A DNA stretch of 63,517 nucleotides from Campylobacterales bacterium (GTDB taxonomy: Bacteria > Campylobacterota > Campylobacteria > Campylobacterales > QNZT01), in contig JAJRSK010000055.1 of NCBI GenBank assembly GCA_024278835.1, forward strand, positions 1 to 63,517, given 5' to 3'. How positions within the stretch are numbered: position 1 is the stretch's first letter; each line of letters starts with the position of its first letter. The notes below the pieces were generated by a model that had not been told where the DNA came from, did no database searches, and saw only the letters and a list, made by a program, of their open reading frames with translations. Of this stretch, positions 17,699-27,363 are shown in pieces. Position numbers and translations under genes: made by a program.

Positions 17699-19416
17699 AA
17701 TGATTGTCCTATCTGAAAGTGCAGTGCATACTGATTTTTGTCTTCAATATTCATACCAAAATCCAATTTCACAGGCCCAATAGGGGTGAGATATCGAATT
17801 CCAATTCCCGCTGCATGAATAAAATCAACTGTAAATTCAAAACTTTTTTCACTTATCATGGTGGCATCATAAAAAAGAGCCGCATCGATATTTTTATAAA
17901 TAGAATGGCTTACTTCTAGGGTTGTATCTATCAATGTTTTTGCACCTACTTCATCACACATACTGTCACTAGCCCCTAGGCGGTTATAACTATAGGCTCT
18001 ATTAGAAAAAGCACCCCCGGCAAAAAAGAGTTTAGACTCAGGAAGAGATTTTTCAAACTCATTGATGAGTCCTAGTTTTCCTTTGCCTGCAAATGTAAAT
18101 TGGTTTATCGTTTTGATAAGTCTTGCTTCAGCAATAAATTTAGAATAACTACTACTAGATGCCAAATATTTGATGCCACTCTCAAGATAAGCACTGAAGT
18201 AGAGTCCGTTTTTAGGATTGATTTTAGAGTCTCTTGTATCGATGACGATATTGATAAAAGGGAAAAATGATAGGAAGTTTCCTTCTGAAACATTACATGC
18301 ATCTCCCTTTTTTGCGATGCGAATTTTTTCTAGTCCTAGTCCCATGTCTATAGAAAAAAGATGATAATCTTTGAGAAGATGGAGATAATCAGCGTACTTA
18401 ACTTCATCAAAGTTTTCAAAATCATACTCAGAGTAGATAAATTCATTTTTTAAATCAAGATAATAGCCATCACGGTAGGGTACTTTGAAGACTGCTGGCG
18501 AAAAATATCCATTTTTGATATATTTTTCTTTTTGAGAGTATTTTAAATCAAAGGAGAGTTTTCTGGCATTGCCTTTAAAGTTTCTCTCTTCCCATCTAAA
18601 GATACCTTTAGGGCCTAAGTTGGTCTCATAACCGATACCTATCTCTTGCCGTATACGCTTGACCTTTTTTTTAAGGTCGATATTAATATGGATGATATCA
18701 CTTTTTCTTTTTTGTGATATTTGCACGCCATCAAAGGCTTCTAAACCCGATATCGTACTGTAACTGGCATTGATACGTTTAGAACTATAGAGGCTTCCCT
18801 CCTGAAAGTTAAGACGAGATTGAACAACTTTTTTAGAGATGTCATCGGGCATTTTGATGGTGATTTTTCCAAATTTACAAGGCGTATTTTTTTGAAGATG
18901 ATAGCGGATAAAAACAATATTTTTTTCAATATCAACACGTGCTTTGGCATCAAAATTGTAGTTACAATAGCCATCCTCTAAGAGTCTTTTCTTGATATCT
19001 TTTTTTATTTGAATGAAGGTATTGGCATTGAACCTATCCCCTTCTTTGTAGGATATGAGGGTATGATAACTTTTTTCAAGGTCACTTTTAATCTCTTTGA
19101 TGATAGCAGGGGCTCCTTTTGTGACAGAAAAGAAAACAGTCTTATTATCTTCTTTTTTTAGCACACGTGCATGGTAGAAACCTTCTGATTTATAATAATT
19201 TTGTAAACTTTCTTGTAAGGATGTGGTCAATTTCGGATTTATTTTTGGTCTTTTTTCTTTCCAAAACTCATACCAAGAGGGTTGTTTTAGCCCAAGAGCG
19301 TCATATAGTTCACTTTCAGAAAAGGTGCCCTCTCCCTTACAGTCTAGGTATTTCATTGGCGAAGCCAGAAGTAAGAGAGGTAGGAAAATCGAAAAAACAG
19401 ATAACTTTAAATGCAC
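17695..19416 (-). CDS. tamA: TamA-like Omp85 outer-membrane protein
   Basis: The 573-residue protein has a signal peptide (to about ASP20), POTRA-like modules in the first ~240 residues and a C-terminal 16-strand barrel. The barrel carries FFAGGAFSNRAYSYNRLG, matching the (V/I)RG(F/Y)-type lid-loop region with NRAY in place of RGY, and ends in a terminal phenylalanine (IGQSF). Start is GTG with AAGGTGG upstream. It is coupled to tamB. Confidence 0.88.
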   Translation of the reverse strand: MHLKLSVFSIFLPLLLLASPMKYLDCKGEGTFSESELYDALGLKQPSWYEFWKEKRPKINPKLTTSLQESLQNYYKSEGFYHARVLKKEDNKTVFFSVTKGAPAIIKEIKSDLEKSYHTLISYKEGDRFNANTFIQIKKDIKKRLLEDGYCNYNFDAKARVDIEKNIVFIRYHLQKNTPCKFGKITIKMPDDISKKVVQSRLNFQEGSLYSSKRINASYSTISGLEAFDGVQISQKRKSDIIHINIDLKKKVKRIRQEIGIGYETNLGPKGIFRWEERNFKGNARKLSFDLKYSQKEKYIKNGYFSPAVFKVPYRDGYYLDLKNEFIYSEYDFENFDEVKYADYLHLLKDYHLFSIDMGLGLEKIRIAKKGDACNVSEGNFLSFFPFINIVIDTRDSKINPKNGLYFSAYLESGIKYLASSSSYSKFIAEARLIKTINQFTFAGKGKLGLINEFEKSLPESKLFFAGGAFSNRAYSYNRLGASDSMCDEVGAKTLIDTTLEVSHSIYKNIDAALFYDATMISEKSFEFTVDFIHAAGIGIRYLTPIGPVKLDFGMNIEDKNQYALHFQIGQSF

Positions 19417-19458
19417 GACACCACCTTCTGAGATATCTTTACATTATAACAAATTAAA

Positions 19459-20037
19459 TTAAAACCCTAGTCTCCTCCATGTGCTATGAATCACTCTATC
19501 GTAATAGCTATCATAATGGTCATAAATGGTGATATCGACATAATAATCATCTATGACACTCACTACTATTGTTTCATCTTCTCCAATAATTTGCATGATA
19601 CCTTTGTAGGGATTGCTGTATGCGTTGCCTACAAAGGGGAGAGAAGTTGAGAACTGATATCTATCATGATAGGTATCATACATATATCCTTGATAATCAT
19701 AGATATAATCTTGTGTCAAGGTATCTAAATCAAAATCTAAAATAATATTGCTCAGGCTGAAGCGATCATATCTATAGCCTGAAAGGGTGATATCTCCGAT
19801 ATGCAGTTGCACAGAGAAAATATCATCTAAGGTATTGCTATTATAGGTGTAATTGTCAGTATAAAGGATATGGGTAGAGAGTAGATTGTTTGATTGGGCA
19901 CTTTCTGTGTAGATAGATTGTTGTGATTTTAGTATCTTTGATACGATAATCTCTTCTCTATCATTATCGTTAGGTATGTTACATCCAGTTAGTATGAAGG
20001 CAAAGAGGATTAATACTATAAATGTTTTTGGTCTCAT
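19459..20037 (-). CDS. Lipoprotein of unknown function
   Basis: A 192-residue protein with a lipoprotein signal peptide ending LTGC19. The mature part is rich in Tyr, Asp and Ser (many DxYxY stretches) and looks beta-rich. I recognise no family. It starts 101 bp from the divergent crcB gene and ends 42 bp before tamA. A TATCATGATA copy is at 19672. Confidence 0.65.
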   Translation of the reverse strand: MRPKTFIVLILFAFILTGCNIPNDNDREEIIVSKILKSQQSIYTESAQSNNLLSTHILYTDNYTYNSNTLDDIFSVQLHIGDITLSGYRYDRFSLSNIILDFDLDTLTQDYIYDYQGYMYDTYHDRYQFSTSLPFVGNAYSNPYKGIMQIIGEDETIVVSVIDDYYVDITIYDHYDSYYDRVIHSTWRRLGF

Positions 20038-20141
20038 GTTAAACTCCTTAAGTTCTCGTTATGAAATCAGTATAAAATTAAAAAGTGAATTCATTGTGGA
20101 TATGTTATACTTGCACGTTTAGAGATTTTTAAAGGAGTGTG

Positions 20142-20519
20142 ATGCAAACTATTTTATGGATAGGTACAGGTGGTTTTATCGGGGCTATTATGCGTTTTTT
20201 AATTAGCTCTTTTGTACAAAAAAGTGCAGATACTTTTTTCCCCATTGGGACACTCTCTGTCAATGTGCTGGGTGGATTTTTGATAGGATTTTTAGCACTT
20301 TATTTTGAACAACATATAGCACCAGAGTATCGTGCTTTGGTAATCACTGGGTTTTTAGGTGCTTTGACTACATTTTCAACTTTTTCTTATGAGACAGTAC
20401 TGTTAATAGAAAATTCAGCGTATATGAAAGCGATGTCAAATATCGTGATAAATGTGATTTTTAGTATAGGGGCGACGATGTTGGGGATGGTGGTTTTTAA
20501 AAAGTTCTTTTTAGCATAG
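20142..20519 (+). CDS. crcB: Fluoride channel CrcB/Fluc
   Basis: CrcB exports fluoride as a dual-topology dimer. The 125-residue protein has four helices and the family marks GTGGFIGAIMRF, FPIGTLSVNVLGGFLIG and GFLGALTTFSTFSYE. I take the ATG at 20142 (AAAGGAG 4 bases before) over a GTG at 20139. A TATACT -10 element lies near 20106. I see no fluoride riboswitch in the short leader. Confidence 0.93.
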   Translation: MQTILWIGTGGFIGAIMRFLISSFVQKSADTFFPIGTLSVNVLGGFLIGFLALYFEQHIAPEYRALVITGFLGALTTFSTFSYETVLLIENSAYMKAMSNIVINVIFSIGATMLGMVVFKKFFLA

Positions 20520-20537
20520 TCGCATAAAGCGACTATG
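20515..20537. terminator. Terminator between convergent crcB and DUF2231 genes
   Basis: CATAGTCGC (20515-20523) pairs perfectly with GCGACTATG (20529-20537) around an ATAAA loop. It lies between two convergent genes and includes the crcB stop codon. The symmetry allows it to act on both strands, but flanking T runs are short. Confidence 0.65.
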
Positions 20538-20539
20538 GT

Positions 20540-21172
20540 TTACTCTGACTTGTTGTTGTCATTCTCTTTGGCTTCTGGCGTGTCAGAAGCGGGAGCAGTT
20601 TCCGTTGTCTCTTCGTCCTCATCTTCTTCATCGTCATCCTCGTCGTCAAAATCATCTGGAATTTCAACACCTCCTGCATACTTATACACCAACTCTCCAC
20701 CATGTTGGGCTTGTATAAAAAGTCCAGCTACACCAGCAACCATGAAAATTGCCATGACTGCTCTAAATGCACGTTTTTTTACCCCTATAGAGATAATTTT
20801 TAACACAAGTAGGAAAATATAAAAGCTTGCTAATACATATCCTAACTTCATATGCTCATCAAAAAGTTCTCTTCCTTCTCCACTTAGGAGTGGGGCAACA
20901 TCTGGGCCAGCTAAGCGTCCTGTAAGAGAGGTGAGTAGTACTGCAATGACACCAAAAAAGAAAAGATAATTTGCAGATCTTCTATACGTGACATTTTTAG
21001 TAGCAAGTGCCATCAGCTGAAAAACTAATGCCAAAAGTGGCAAAACTAAAGCAAAATGTACTAAAGCAGGATGCGGCATAAAATGAAAGGGTAAGGCCCC
21101 CAACTGTGCATTGACAATGTCTCCAATAGCACCAAAATCTATAAGACCATTAATAAACTTAACTAAATCCAT
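20540..21172 (-). CDS. DUF2231 membrane protein with acidic tail
   Basis: The 210-residue protein has HPALVHFALVLPLLALVF, the DUF2231 signature, and about four membrane helices. It then has an unusual C-terminal tail of about 45 residues dominated by Asp and Glu. DUF2231 proteins may bind haem through the paired histidines; that is not shown here. AGGAG precedes the ATG. It diverges from purH. Confidence 0.8.
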   Translation of the reverse strand: MDLVKFINGLIDFGAIGDIVNAQLGALPFHFMPHPALVHFALVLPLLALVFQLMALATKNVTYRRSANYLFFFGVIAVLLTSLTGRLAGPDVAPLLSGEGRELFDEHMKLGYVLASFYIFLLVLKIISIGVKKRAFRAVMAIFMVAGVAGLFIQAQHGGELVYKYAGGVEIPDDFDDEDDDEEDEDEETTETAPASDTPEAKENDNNKSE

Positions 21173-21270
21173 ACGAACTCCTAATATAATAAAAATTTAT
21201 AATGATTTTACGTTTACTTCACTTAAAGGGCGTTGAAAATATATTTTTTAAGTGTATATATAATATTGGG

Positions 21271-21299
21271 TTGGGTATAAGCACTTTATTTGGTATAAT
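21271..21299 (+). promoter_or_regulatory. Promoter of purH
   Basis: TTGGGT (21271-21276), a 17-bp spacer and a perfect TATAAT (21294-21299) form a sigma-70-type promoter ending 28 bp before the chosen purH start. I see no PurR box. Confidence 0.7.
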
Positions 21300-21327
21300 G
21301 CGCGAATATTTTTATAAGGATAGTGTA

Positions 21328-22860
21328 GTGAGAGCATTGATAAGTGTGAGCGATAAGAGTGGTGTAGTTGAGTTTGCAAGTGAACTTGAAGCGTTGGGAT
21401 ATGAAATCATCTCGACAGGAGGGACATATAAGCTATTAAAAGAGCAGGGGATTAAAGCCCTAGAGATTTCAGAAGTGACGAAGTTCCCTGAGATGTTTGA
21501 TGGACGGGTGAAGACACTCAACCCATTTATCCATGGTGGGATTTTACATAGACGAGATTTATCTGCGCATGTAGATATGGCAAAAGAGCACAATATCCAA
21601 GGAATTGACTTGGTGTGTGTTAATCTTTATCCATTTAAAGCGACGATTGAGAAGACAGATGATTTTGATGAAATAATTGAAAATATCGATATAGGTGGAC
21701 CTGCGATGGTGCGTTCAGCAGCTAAAAACTTTAATGATGTGTTGATTTTAACAGATGTAGGAGACTATGACTCTGTGATTAGCGCTATTAAAGAGGGGAC
21801 AAATAGTGTTGAGTTTAGAAGAGGTTTTATGATAAAAGCCTATGAGCATACGGCAGCTTATGATAGCATGATAGCTAACTATATGAATGCACGTTTTAAT
21901 GGTGGATTTGGTGATAAACAATTTATCGTAGGTGAAAAAGCTTTTGATACACGTTATGGGGAAAACCCACATCAAAAAGGGGCACTGTATGAATTTGATA
22001 ATTTTTTCACTAAAAACTTCAAATCACTCAAAGGCGAAGCAAGTTTTAATAATATGACCGATATCAACGGTGCGATGAAGATAGCGGCTTCTTTTGGTAA
22101 AGAACCTGCTGTTTCCATCATAAAACATGCCAATGCCTGTGGGTTTGCCATCAGAGATAATCTTTATGATTCATATGTAGAAGCGCTTAAATGTGACCCA
22201 ATCTCTGCCTTTGGTGGCGTTGTGGCGATTAACGGTACTTTGGATGAAAAATTGGCAATGAAAATCAATGAGATCTTTACAGAGGTGATTATCGCAGCAT
22301 CTGTCACGCCTGAAGCACTTAAAGTATTTGAAAGTAAAAAACGTATCAAGATATTTACCCAAGAGAGTGAGTATTTAGTCTTGAGTGATGATGCTTATGA
22401 TTTTAAACATGTAGATGGGGGATTTGTCTATCAGCAGAGTGATAAAGTGGGTGAGAATGAGGTGAAAGATGCTAAGTGCGTTTCTGCAAAAGAGGCAAGC
22501 GAAAGTGAGAAAAAAGATTTAGAAATTGCTTACAAATTGGCCTCACTTACAAAATCAAATTGTGTGGTGTATGTTAAAAATGGTGCTTTAGTAGCTATTG
22601 GTATGGGTATGACTAGTCGGGTAGATGCTGCAAAATGTGCTTTAGCCAAAGCCAAAGAATCTGGATTGGATGTGAGTGGTGCAGCCCTTGCTAGTGAAGC
22701 ATTTTTCCCATTTCGTGATAGTATTGATGCAGCAGCAGAAGCGAAAGTGTCAGCTATCATTGAACCAGGTGGAAGTATTCGTGATGAAGAGATTATCGAA
22801 GCGGCAAATGAATTTGGAATGAGTTTGTACTTTTCTGAAGTGAGACACTTTTTACATTAG
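21328..22860 (+). CDS. purH: Bifunctional AICAR transformylase/IMP cyclohydrolase
   Basis: PurH performs the last two steps of IMP synthesis. I choose the GTG at 21328 ([12 protein letters not shown]), because TAAGGA lies 7 bases before it and TATAAT at 21294 would fall inside a longer gene. The 510-residue product has the N-terminal MGS-like cyclohydrolase ([23 protein letters not shown]) and the transformylase with KHANACGFA. Length matches epsilonproteobacterial PurH. It ends 8 bp before a strong hairpin. Confidence 0.95.
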   Translation: MRALISVSDKSGVVEFASELEALGYEIISTGGTYKLLKEQGIKALEISEVTKFPEMFDGRVKTLNPFIHGGILHRRDLSAHVDMAKEHNIQGIDLVCVNLYPFKATIEKTDDFDEIIENIDIGGPAMVRSAAKNFNDVLILTDVGDYDSVISAIKEGTNSVEFRRGFMIKAYEHTAAYDSMIANYMNARFNGGFGDKQFIVGEKAFDTRYGENPHQKGALYEFDNFFTKNFKSLKGEASFNNMTDINGAMKIAASFGKEPAVSIIKHANACGFAIRDNLYDSYVEALKCDPISAFGGVVAINGTLDEKLAMKINEIFTEVIIAASVTPEALKVFESKKRIKIFTQESEYLVLSDDAYDFKHVDGGFVYQQSDKVGENEVKDAKCVSAKEASESEKKDLEIAYKLASLTKSNCVVYVKNGALVAIGMGMTSRVDAAKCALAKAKESGLDVSGAALASEAFFPFRDSIDAAAEAKVSAIIEPGGSIRDEEIIEAANEFGMSLYFSEVRHFLH

Positions 22861-22868
22861 AGAGTTTC

Positions 22869-22903
22869 TATCATGATAGGGGAAAGTTTCCCCTATCATG
22901 ATA
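22869..22903. terminator. Terminator made of two TATCATGATA palindromes
   Basis: TATCATGATAGGGGAAA (22869-22885) and its exact reverse complement (22887-22903) form a 17-bp perfect inverted repeat with a one-base centre, followed by AGTTTTT. It lies between the convergent purH and DUF4332 genes and probably ends both transcripts. The outer 10 bp of each arm are the iterated palindrome, so uptake-like or protein-binding motifs and terminator coincide. Confidence 0.8.
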
Positions 22904-22908
22904 AGTTT

Positions 22909-24386
22909 TTAGCCGAGTAACTTGGCTATTTTAGACCATAAGCTTAGTGAAGCGATACTTGGTACCTCAGGCACTATCGGTGATTTTTTATTAAAGGACA
23001 GCATCTCACCATGTAGTGAGTTGGCGTTTGTGATACCTAGCTCTTTAGCCGTAGATATACCAACCGTTTGCATGAGTTCCGCAGCTTGTGCATCTACACC
23101 AGGCAGTTGAATCAAGTCAGCCATACTAATCCATGATGAAAGTGCATCTGGCTGAATTTTTAGAGTTTTTGCTATTTGATCGATAGCATCATGGTTTTTA
23201 TGGAGTTTTTTGACTAAATCTTGGGTTGTTCTTATCCCCATCTCTCTTAAACCTTGTGCATATTTTGGGCCAATGCCTTCTATGCTTTCAACATGATAAT
23301 CATCTTCTAGATTATTTGTATTTTCAAAATCTACACCATGTTCTGCGTAAAGTTTAATCTTCTCATCGCTAAGACTTATGCCTTTATTCATTAAAAGTTG
23401 TTTGACAGCATTCAAATCCAAATTATTTGGATTCAATTTTGCTTTTAATTCGTCGGCGTAACTAGAAGTAGACGCAGCTACTGTGCCAAGTGCTAAACCT
23501 GCTGTTAAAGGCTTGGATATTTTTGACCATAGAGAAACTGATTTGATGTCGGGAAGAGAGACAGGAATCAGTGCCTCTTTGTTAAAAACTTCCATCTTTC
23601 TATGCAAAGTTTCTGGAGGGGTAGTAGCAAGATGCTCTAAAGAAGCGATACCAGAATTTTGCATCAAATCAGCTGTTTTTTTGTCTACACCTGGAAGGGT
23701 TAAGAGACAAGATTTTCCAATCCAAGAGTCTACTTTGTCAGTCTCAATATTTAAAGATTTTGCTAATTTTTCACTTGCTTGGGTGTTTTCTGAGAGTTGT
23801 GCTAATCCCTTGGTCGAAGTGATACCCATATGTTTAAGTTTTTGGGCATCTTCAGAGCTAAGACCCTCTATTGTGTGAAGCGCATAATCATCTTCTAAGT
23901 TAGTATCTTTTTCAAAATCTATGCCATGTTTTGTATATAAGTCTACTTTGTCATCACCAAGAGAGATACCTCTTGCTGCCAAGGCAGCTACACCTGCAGC
24001 ACCCATGCCTGCAAGTGTACTTTTGGTACTTGTTGTAGCAGGAGTGTGCATATCACTGTCGATATTTTTAATATTTTGAGCTAGATTTAATTCCTCTCTT
24101 AACTTCTCTTCATAAGAGTATGAAGGCGTCTGAGCTTCAACATGTTCAGCATGTCTTTTAAGTGTTGCCACTTGCATCGCTTGATCACTTTGTGTATCAT
24201 AATCATGACTTTGTCGGTTAAGTTTTGAGTTCCATTCACTCTCTAATGAGCCCATTTTCATTTTCCACTCATCTTCGCAGTCACGAAGTTTACGTAACAT
24301 CCACCACGAAGTAACGATCCGATGACGGCACCAATCAAACCTGCAATTAATAAACAAACCAATATCTGCGCTAATAAATAACTCAT
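22909..24386 (-). pseudogene. Double DUF4332 membrane-anchored protein, frameshifted near its N-terminus
   Basis: A start at 24386 has AAAGGAG upstream and overlaps the ompA-like stop by ATGA. It encodes a clear membrane helix (LLAQILVCLLIAGLIGAVIG), but that frame stops after about 42 codons. The rest, in another frame from about WWMLRKLRDCEDEW, is a coiled-coil-like linker. Two ~130-residue DUF4332 modules follow, each with (K/E)HG(I/V)DFE, LEDDY and SIEG/TIEG helix-hairpin-helix signatures. A one-base loss near 24300-24320 would explain it. It may be a real mutation or an assembly error. The domain is thought to bind nucleic acid or act as a scaffold. Confidence 0.75.
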
Positions 24387-25594
24387 TTTTCCACTCCTTT
24401 TACGATGAATTCAATTCTTCTATTTTCTGCACGACCTTGACTACTTTTATTTGAAGCAATTGGTCGACTTTCTCCATATCCGATAGCTTTTAATTTTTTC
24501 TTGTCAAAACCTTTTTTAACAAAATATTTTTTAACACTAGCAGCACGTAAGTTACTTAGTTTTTTGTTATAAGTGGCAGCACCTTGATTATCGGTATGCC
24601 CAGCAATTTCAAGTAAGGATACATGACAAGCTTTCAAACTTTTAAGGACATTATTTAGCAATGTATAACTATTCTTTTTGATAGAGGCTTTATTGTAATC
24701 AAAAAGAATTTTCTGATTTTTAAGTAGTTTATCTAATTTCGTTTGACATAGTGTTGTGCTTTCTGCTGAATTTTTAGTCCTAGGGTGCTCTTTTTTGCTA
24801 AGAACATTTGGTTCTTCTACTGGAGCAGTGATGATATAGTCTCCTCTATAGAGACCGTATTTGTTTTCAGGGTCTGACATCACTTCTCTGATACCGTCTA
24901 AAAAGCTTGCCTTTGTTGAAGGAGAAGGGATATGTCCTGTAAATTCATAACTTTGATTGCTCAGTTTCATACCTCCATAGTCTACATCTTTAAGACGGTC
25001 AAGTGCAAAAGTTGAGATATCTGCCCAACCTTTTGGTGCGCCAGTAGCCACTTTTAATTTGTCCGTAACCTTTTTAGAGCCAAAAAGTTCTTGGGCATAT
25101 CGGCTGAGTTCACTTTTCCGTTGCGTATTGTCTACATATCCATCAAGCACTACATTATTTTCTGTATCTTTTGAAATTGTAAGTGTATAAGGATCTATTG
25201 TAGCTACTTTGTCACTAGCAGCAGATGTAACAGTATCAGGTACAACAGCAGCTTCTACCTTTTCTTTCACTGGTGTAGCAACCATGGCTTCTTGTTGTGC
25301 AATGGTGAGTTGATTATCGATATCACCTATACCTTCTATCGCTCTTGTCAGAGTTTCCGCCTCTGCTTTTACCTCAAGTGAAGGTACTTCACCCGTCAAT
25401 CTCATGATATCTGTCATCTCCATGTCATAACCTTGTAAGTCAGCTGTTATACCGGTGATATTGTGGCTGCTTAAGGCACTATTTGTTGATGAAACCAGAT
25501 GCTCTCTTATTGAATCTGCTTTATTCTGGAAACAGAAATAGGCTAGAATCGCTAAAAGTATTAGCCCTAAAAGTGCTAGCAATACTTTCTTCAT
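24383..25594 (-). CDS. OmpA-family protein with BON-like middle
   Basis: The 403-residue protein has an N-terminal anchor (MKKVLLALLGLILLAILAYF), a middle with a BON/SpoVID-like pattern (LDGYVDNTQRKSEL), and a C-terminal peptidoglycan-binding OmpA domain: ILFDYNKASIKKNS, EIAGHTDNQGAATYN, LSNLRAASVKKY and GYGESRPIASN. It should tether the envelope to the wall. AAGGA precedes the ATG. The DUF4332 gene overlaps its stop. Confidence 0.85.
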   Translation of the reverse strand: MKKVLLALLGLILLAILAYFCFQNKADSIREHLVSSTNSALSSHNITGITADLQGYDMEMTDIMRLTGEVPSLEVKAEAETLTRAIEGIGDIDNQLTIAQQEAMVATPVKEKVEAAVVPDTVTSAASDKVATIDPYTLTISKDTENNVVLDGYVDNTQRKSELSRYAQELFGSKKVTDKLKVATGAPKGWADISTFALDRLKDVDYGGMKLSNQSYEFTGHIPSPSTKASFLDGIREVMSDPENKYGLYRGDYIITAPVEEPNVLSKKEHPRTKNSAESTTLCQTKLDKLLKNQKILFDYNKASIKKNSYTLLNNVLKSLKACHVSLLEIAGHTDNQGAATYNKKLSNLRAASVKKYFVKKGFDKKKLKAIGYGESRPIASNKSSQGRAENRRIEFIVKGVEK

Positions 25595-25696
25595 TAAAAT
25601 CCTTTAGTTAAAATTTTGGCTCTTACCAATGAATAAATTTTAACTAAAAAACCTTAAAGTTAAAGTTAATTTAACATTATGAGATATAAAATGAGA

Positions 25697-26092
25697 TTAT
25701 AAATGTAAATCTATTTCGTAGGCTCTATGTACTACTTTTGTAAACTCTGTTAAAAGTGTTTGGGCATCTTCACCATCATCAGGATAGGTGACGATGGAGT
25801 CTTGGAGTGTTTGATTTAAAAATCCTTGGAGACCATTTAACAGTTCTATGGCGCCATTCCAATTTGTTTTTGGTAGGAGAATGATGTAGTTTTGTGCCTC
25901 TTCAAAGATGATATCACTATCGCGAAAGATAATTTGGATACTTTTTTTAATCTCCATGTTATCATAATCATCCATCTTGAGAAAGAGCAGGGCAAACTCT
26001 TCAAAAGAGTCAGAATTAAACCTATCAATAAGTGCGATATGGTGCGAAATCAACGCTTTTAGTGTCTGTGTATTTGAAAACTTCATAGCCAT
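25697..26092 (-). CDS. Small protein resembling a degenerate half GGDEF domain
   Basis: From the ATG at 26092 (AAGGAG five bases before) the product is 131 residues. FRDSDIIFEEAQNYIILLPKT and TYPDDGEDAQTLLTEF follow the pattern of diguanylate cyclase strands (vRxsDiifr.gedeF.illp, yp.dG.da..Ll), but the GGDEF loop and metal sites are missing. It may be a non-catalytic relic or binding domain. It lies 26 bp downstream of the ArsS-like kinase gene and may be in the same operon. Confidence 0.55.
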   Translation of the reverse strand: MAMKFSNTQTLKALISHHIALIDRFNSDSFEEFALLFLKMDDYDNMEIKKSIQIIFRDSDIIFEEAQNYIILLPKTNWNGAIELLNGLQGFLNQTLQDSIVTYPDDGEDAQTLLTEFTKVVHRAYEIDLHL

Positions 26093-26118
26093 AGGCACTC
26101 CTTGGTAGTTTTTACTAA

Positions 26119-27363
26119 TTATACTATCGGCTGAATTTTAATAAACTTAAATATATTGTATCCATTGCTATATTCATAGGCTAATTCCATGTTGTGTGCC
26201 TTTAAAATACTATCAACGATATAGAGTCCTAAACCAAAACTTTGGGGTGATTGTTGTTCTCCTTGGGTGAATGGCTCTGTGTAGTAGGAGAGTTCATTGG
26301 GTAGTTTTGCCCCCATGCTGGCAAATTGGATAGACCTAAAGTTTGCAGAGATTTTGATATGGCTGTCGCTGGAGTACTTGATGCCGTTGTCTATCATATT
26401 TTTGATAGCCACGGTAAAGAGTTTAAAATCTACTTTGATACTCAAATCACTTTGAATCATCTGTTCTATCTGTTCTTGGCTTACCATAGAGATATCTATT
26501 GCTTCATCGATGATATCAATGATGCGATAGACCCTTTTTTGTAGGTGCTGCCCTGTTACTGAGATTTGTTCGATGGCAGTAAACTCATTTAAGAGTCCTT
26601 CTAGCCTTTGAAAAGTGGAAATAAGTCTATCTTTTTGTTTTCCATCTTCTAGCATCTCTGCAGTGATTCTTCCTTTGGTGATAGGGGTTTTAAGTTCATG
26701 CATGATGTTACGTAAAAAGAGTCGTCTGGCATTGTTGAGTTCACGTATTTGACTGACTGCATGATCAAAAGCATTAGCAACTTCGGTGATTTCGTTGTCA
26801 TTTTCCATCTTGCAGTCTATATCTAAATCGCCATTAGCAAACTTATCAATTTCTATTTTTATCTTTCGGATTGGTTTGAGCTTTCTGATAGTGACGATAT
26901 AGGCAAGTAAAAGTGTGGCAGCAATACCGGCAAAGATAAGTTGTATATATAAAATCTGGGTGATATAAGGTTTATAGGCTTTATCTTCTAGGAGAATAGA
27001 GTTTTTATTGAGAGATTCTATCAGTAAGTAGTTATTTTTTTTATAATAATAGATACTACTGCTTCCCAAACGTGAACTTACTTTTTGGAGTACCTCTCCC
27101 TCTTGGAGTATTTTTTGTATAAAGTCATTGTCCATCATCAAATTGACTTTATAGATTTTCAGTTCATTTCGAAACTCTTCATTGATGGGTTGGTTGATGA
27201 GTCTATAAAGTGTCGCACGGGTGACGATGGAGTAGCGTTCGTTGAGTTCATGGGTGTACTTTTGTTTATCATACTTAACGAGATAAAAATAGGCGACAAG
27301 GACACCAAGTGCGGCGATAAAAAATATAAAGGTGATTGAAAAAAATATTGAGGATTTTTTCAT
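26119..27363 (-). CDS. ArsS-family sensor histidine kinase
   Basis: The 414-residue protein has two membrane helices (about 8-28 and 137-157) around a ~105-residue periplasmic sensor, a HAMP domain, and the dimerisation box with H222 in NIMHELKTPITKGR, a sequence typical of the Campylobacterota ArsS group. The ATPase part shows NMIDNGIKYSS and SFGLGLYIVDSI. H. pylori ArsS senses acid; the signal here is unknown. It overlaps the regulator gene by ATGA. Confidence 0.87.
   Translation of the reverse strand: MKKSSIFFSITFIFFIAALGVLVAYFYLVKYDKQKYTHELNERYSIVTRATLYRLINQPINEEFRNELKIYKVNLMMDNDFIQKILQEGEVLQKVSSRLGSSSIYYYKKNNYLLIESLNKNSILLEDKAYKPYITQILYIQLIFAGIAATLLLAYIVTIRKLKPIRKIKIEIDKFANGDLDIDCKMENDNEITEVANAFDHAVSQIRELNNARRLFLRNIMHELKTPITKGRITAEMLEDGKQKDRLISTFQRLEGLLNEFTAIEQISVTGQHLQKRVYRIIDIIDEAIDISMVSQEQIEQMIQSDLSIKVDFKLFTVAIKNMIDNGIKYSSDSHIKISANFRSIQFASMGAKLPNELSYYTEPFTQGEQQSPQSFGLGLYIVDSILKAHNMELAYEYSNGYNIFKFIKIQPIV

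Noticed and set aside
20038-20141. Fluoride riboswitch before crcB.
   Set aside because: The leader is short and I cannot find the conserved crcB-motif core; only a -10 element is visible.
20535-20822. Serine-rich plus-strand open frame.
   Set aside because: It is the antisense of the Asp/Glu-rich tail of the DUF2231 protein; it has no ribosome site or domain.
23483-23878. A 131-residue plus-strand frame opposite the DUF4332 gene.
   Set aside because: No ribosome site, and it lies antisense to two recognisable DUF4332 modules.
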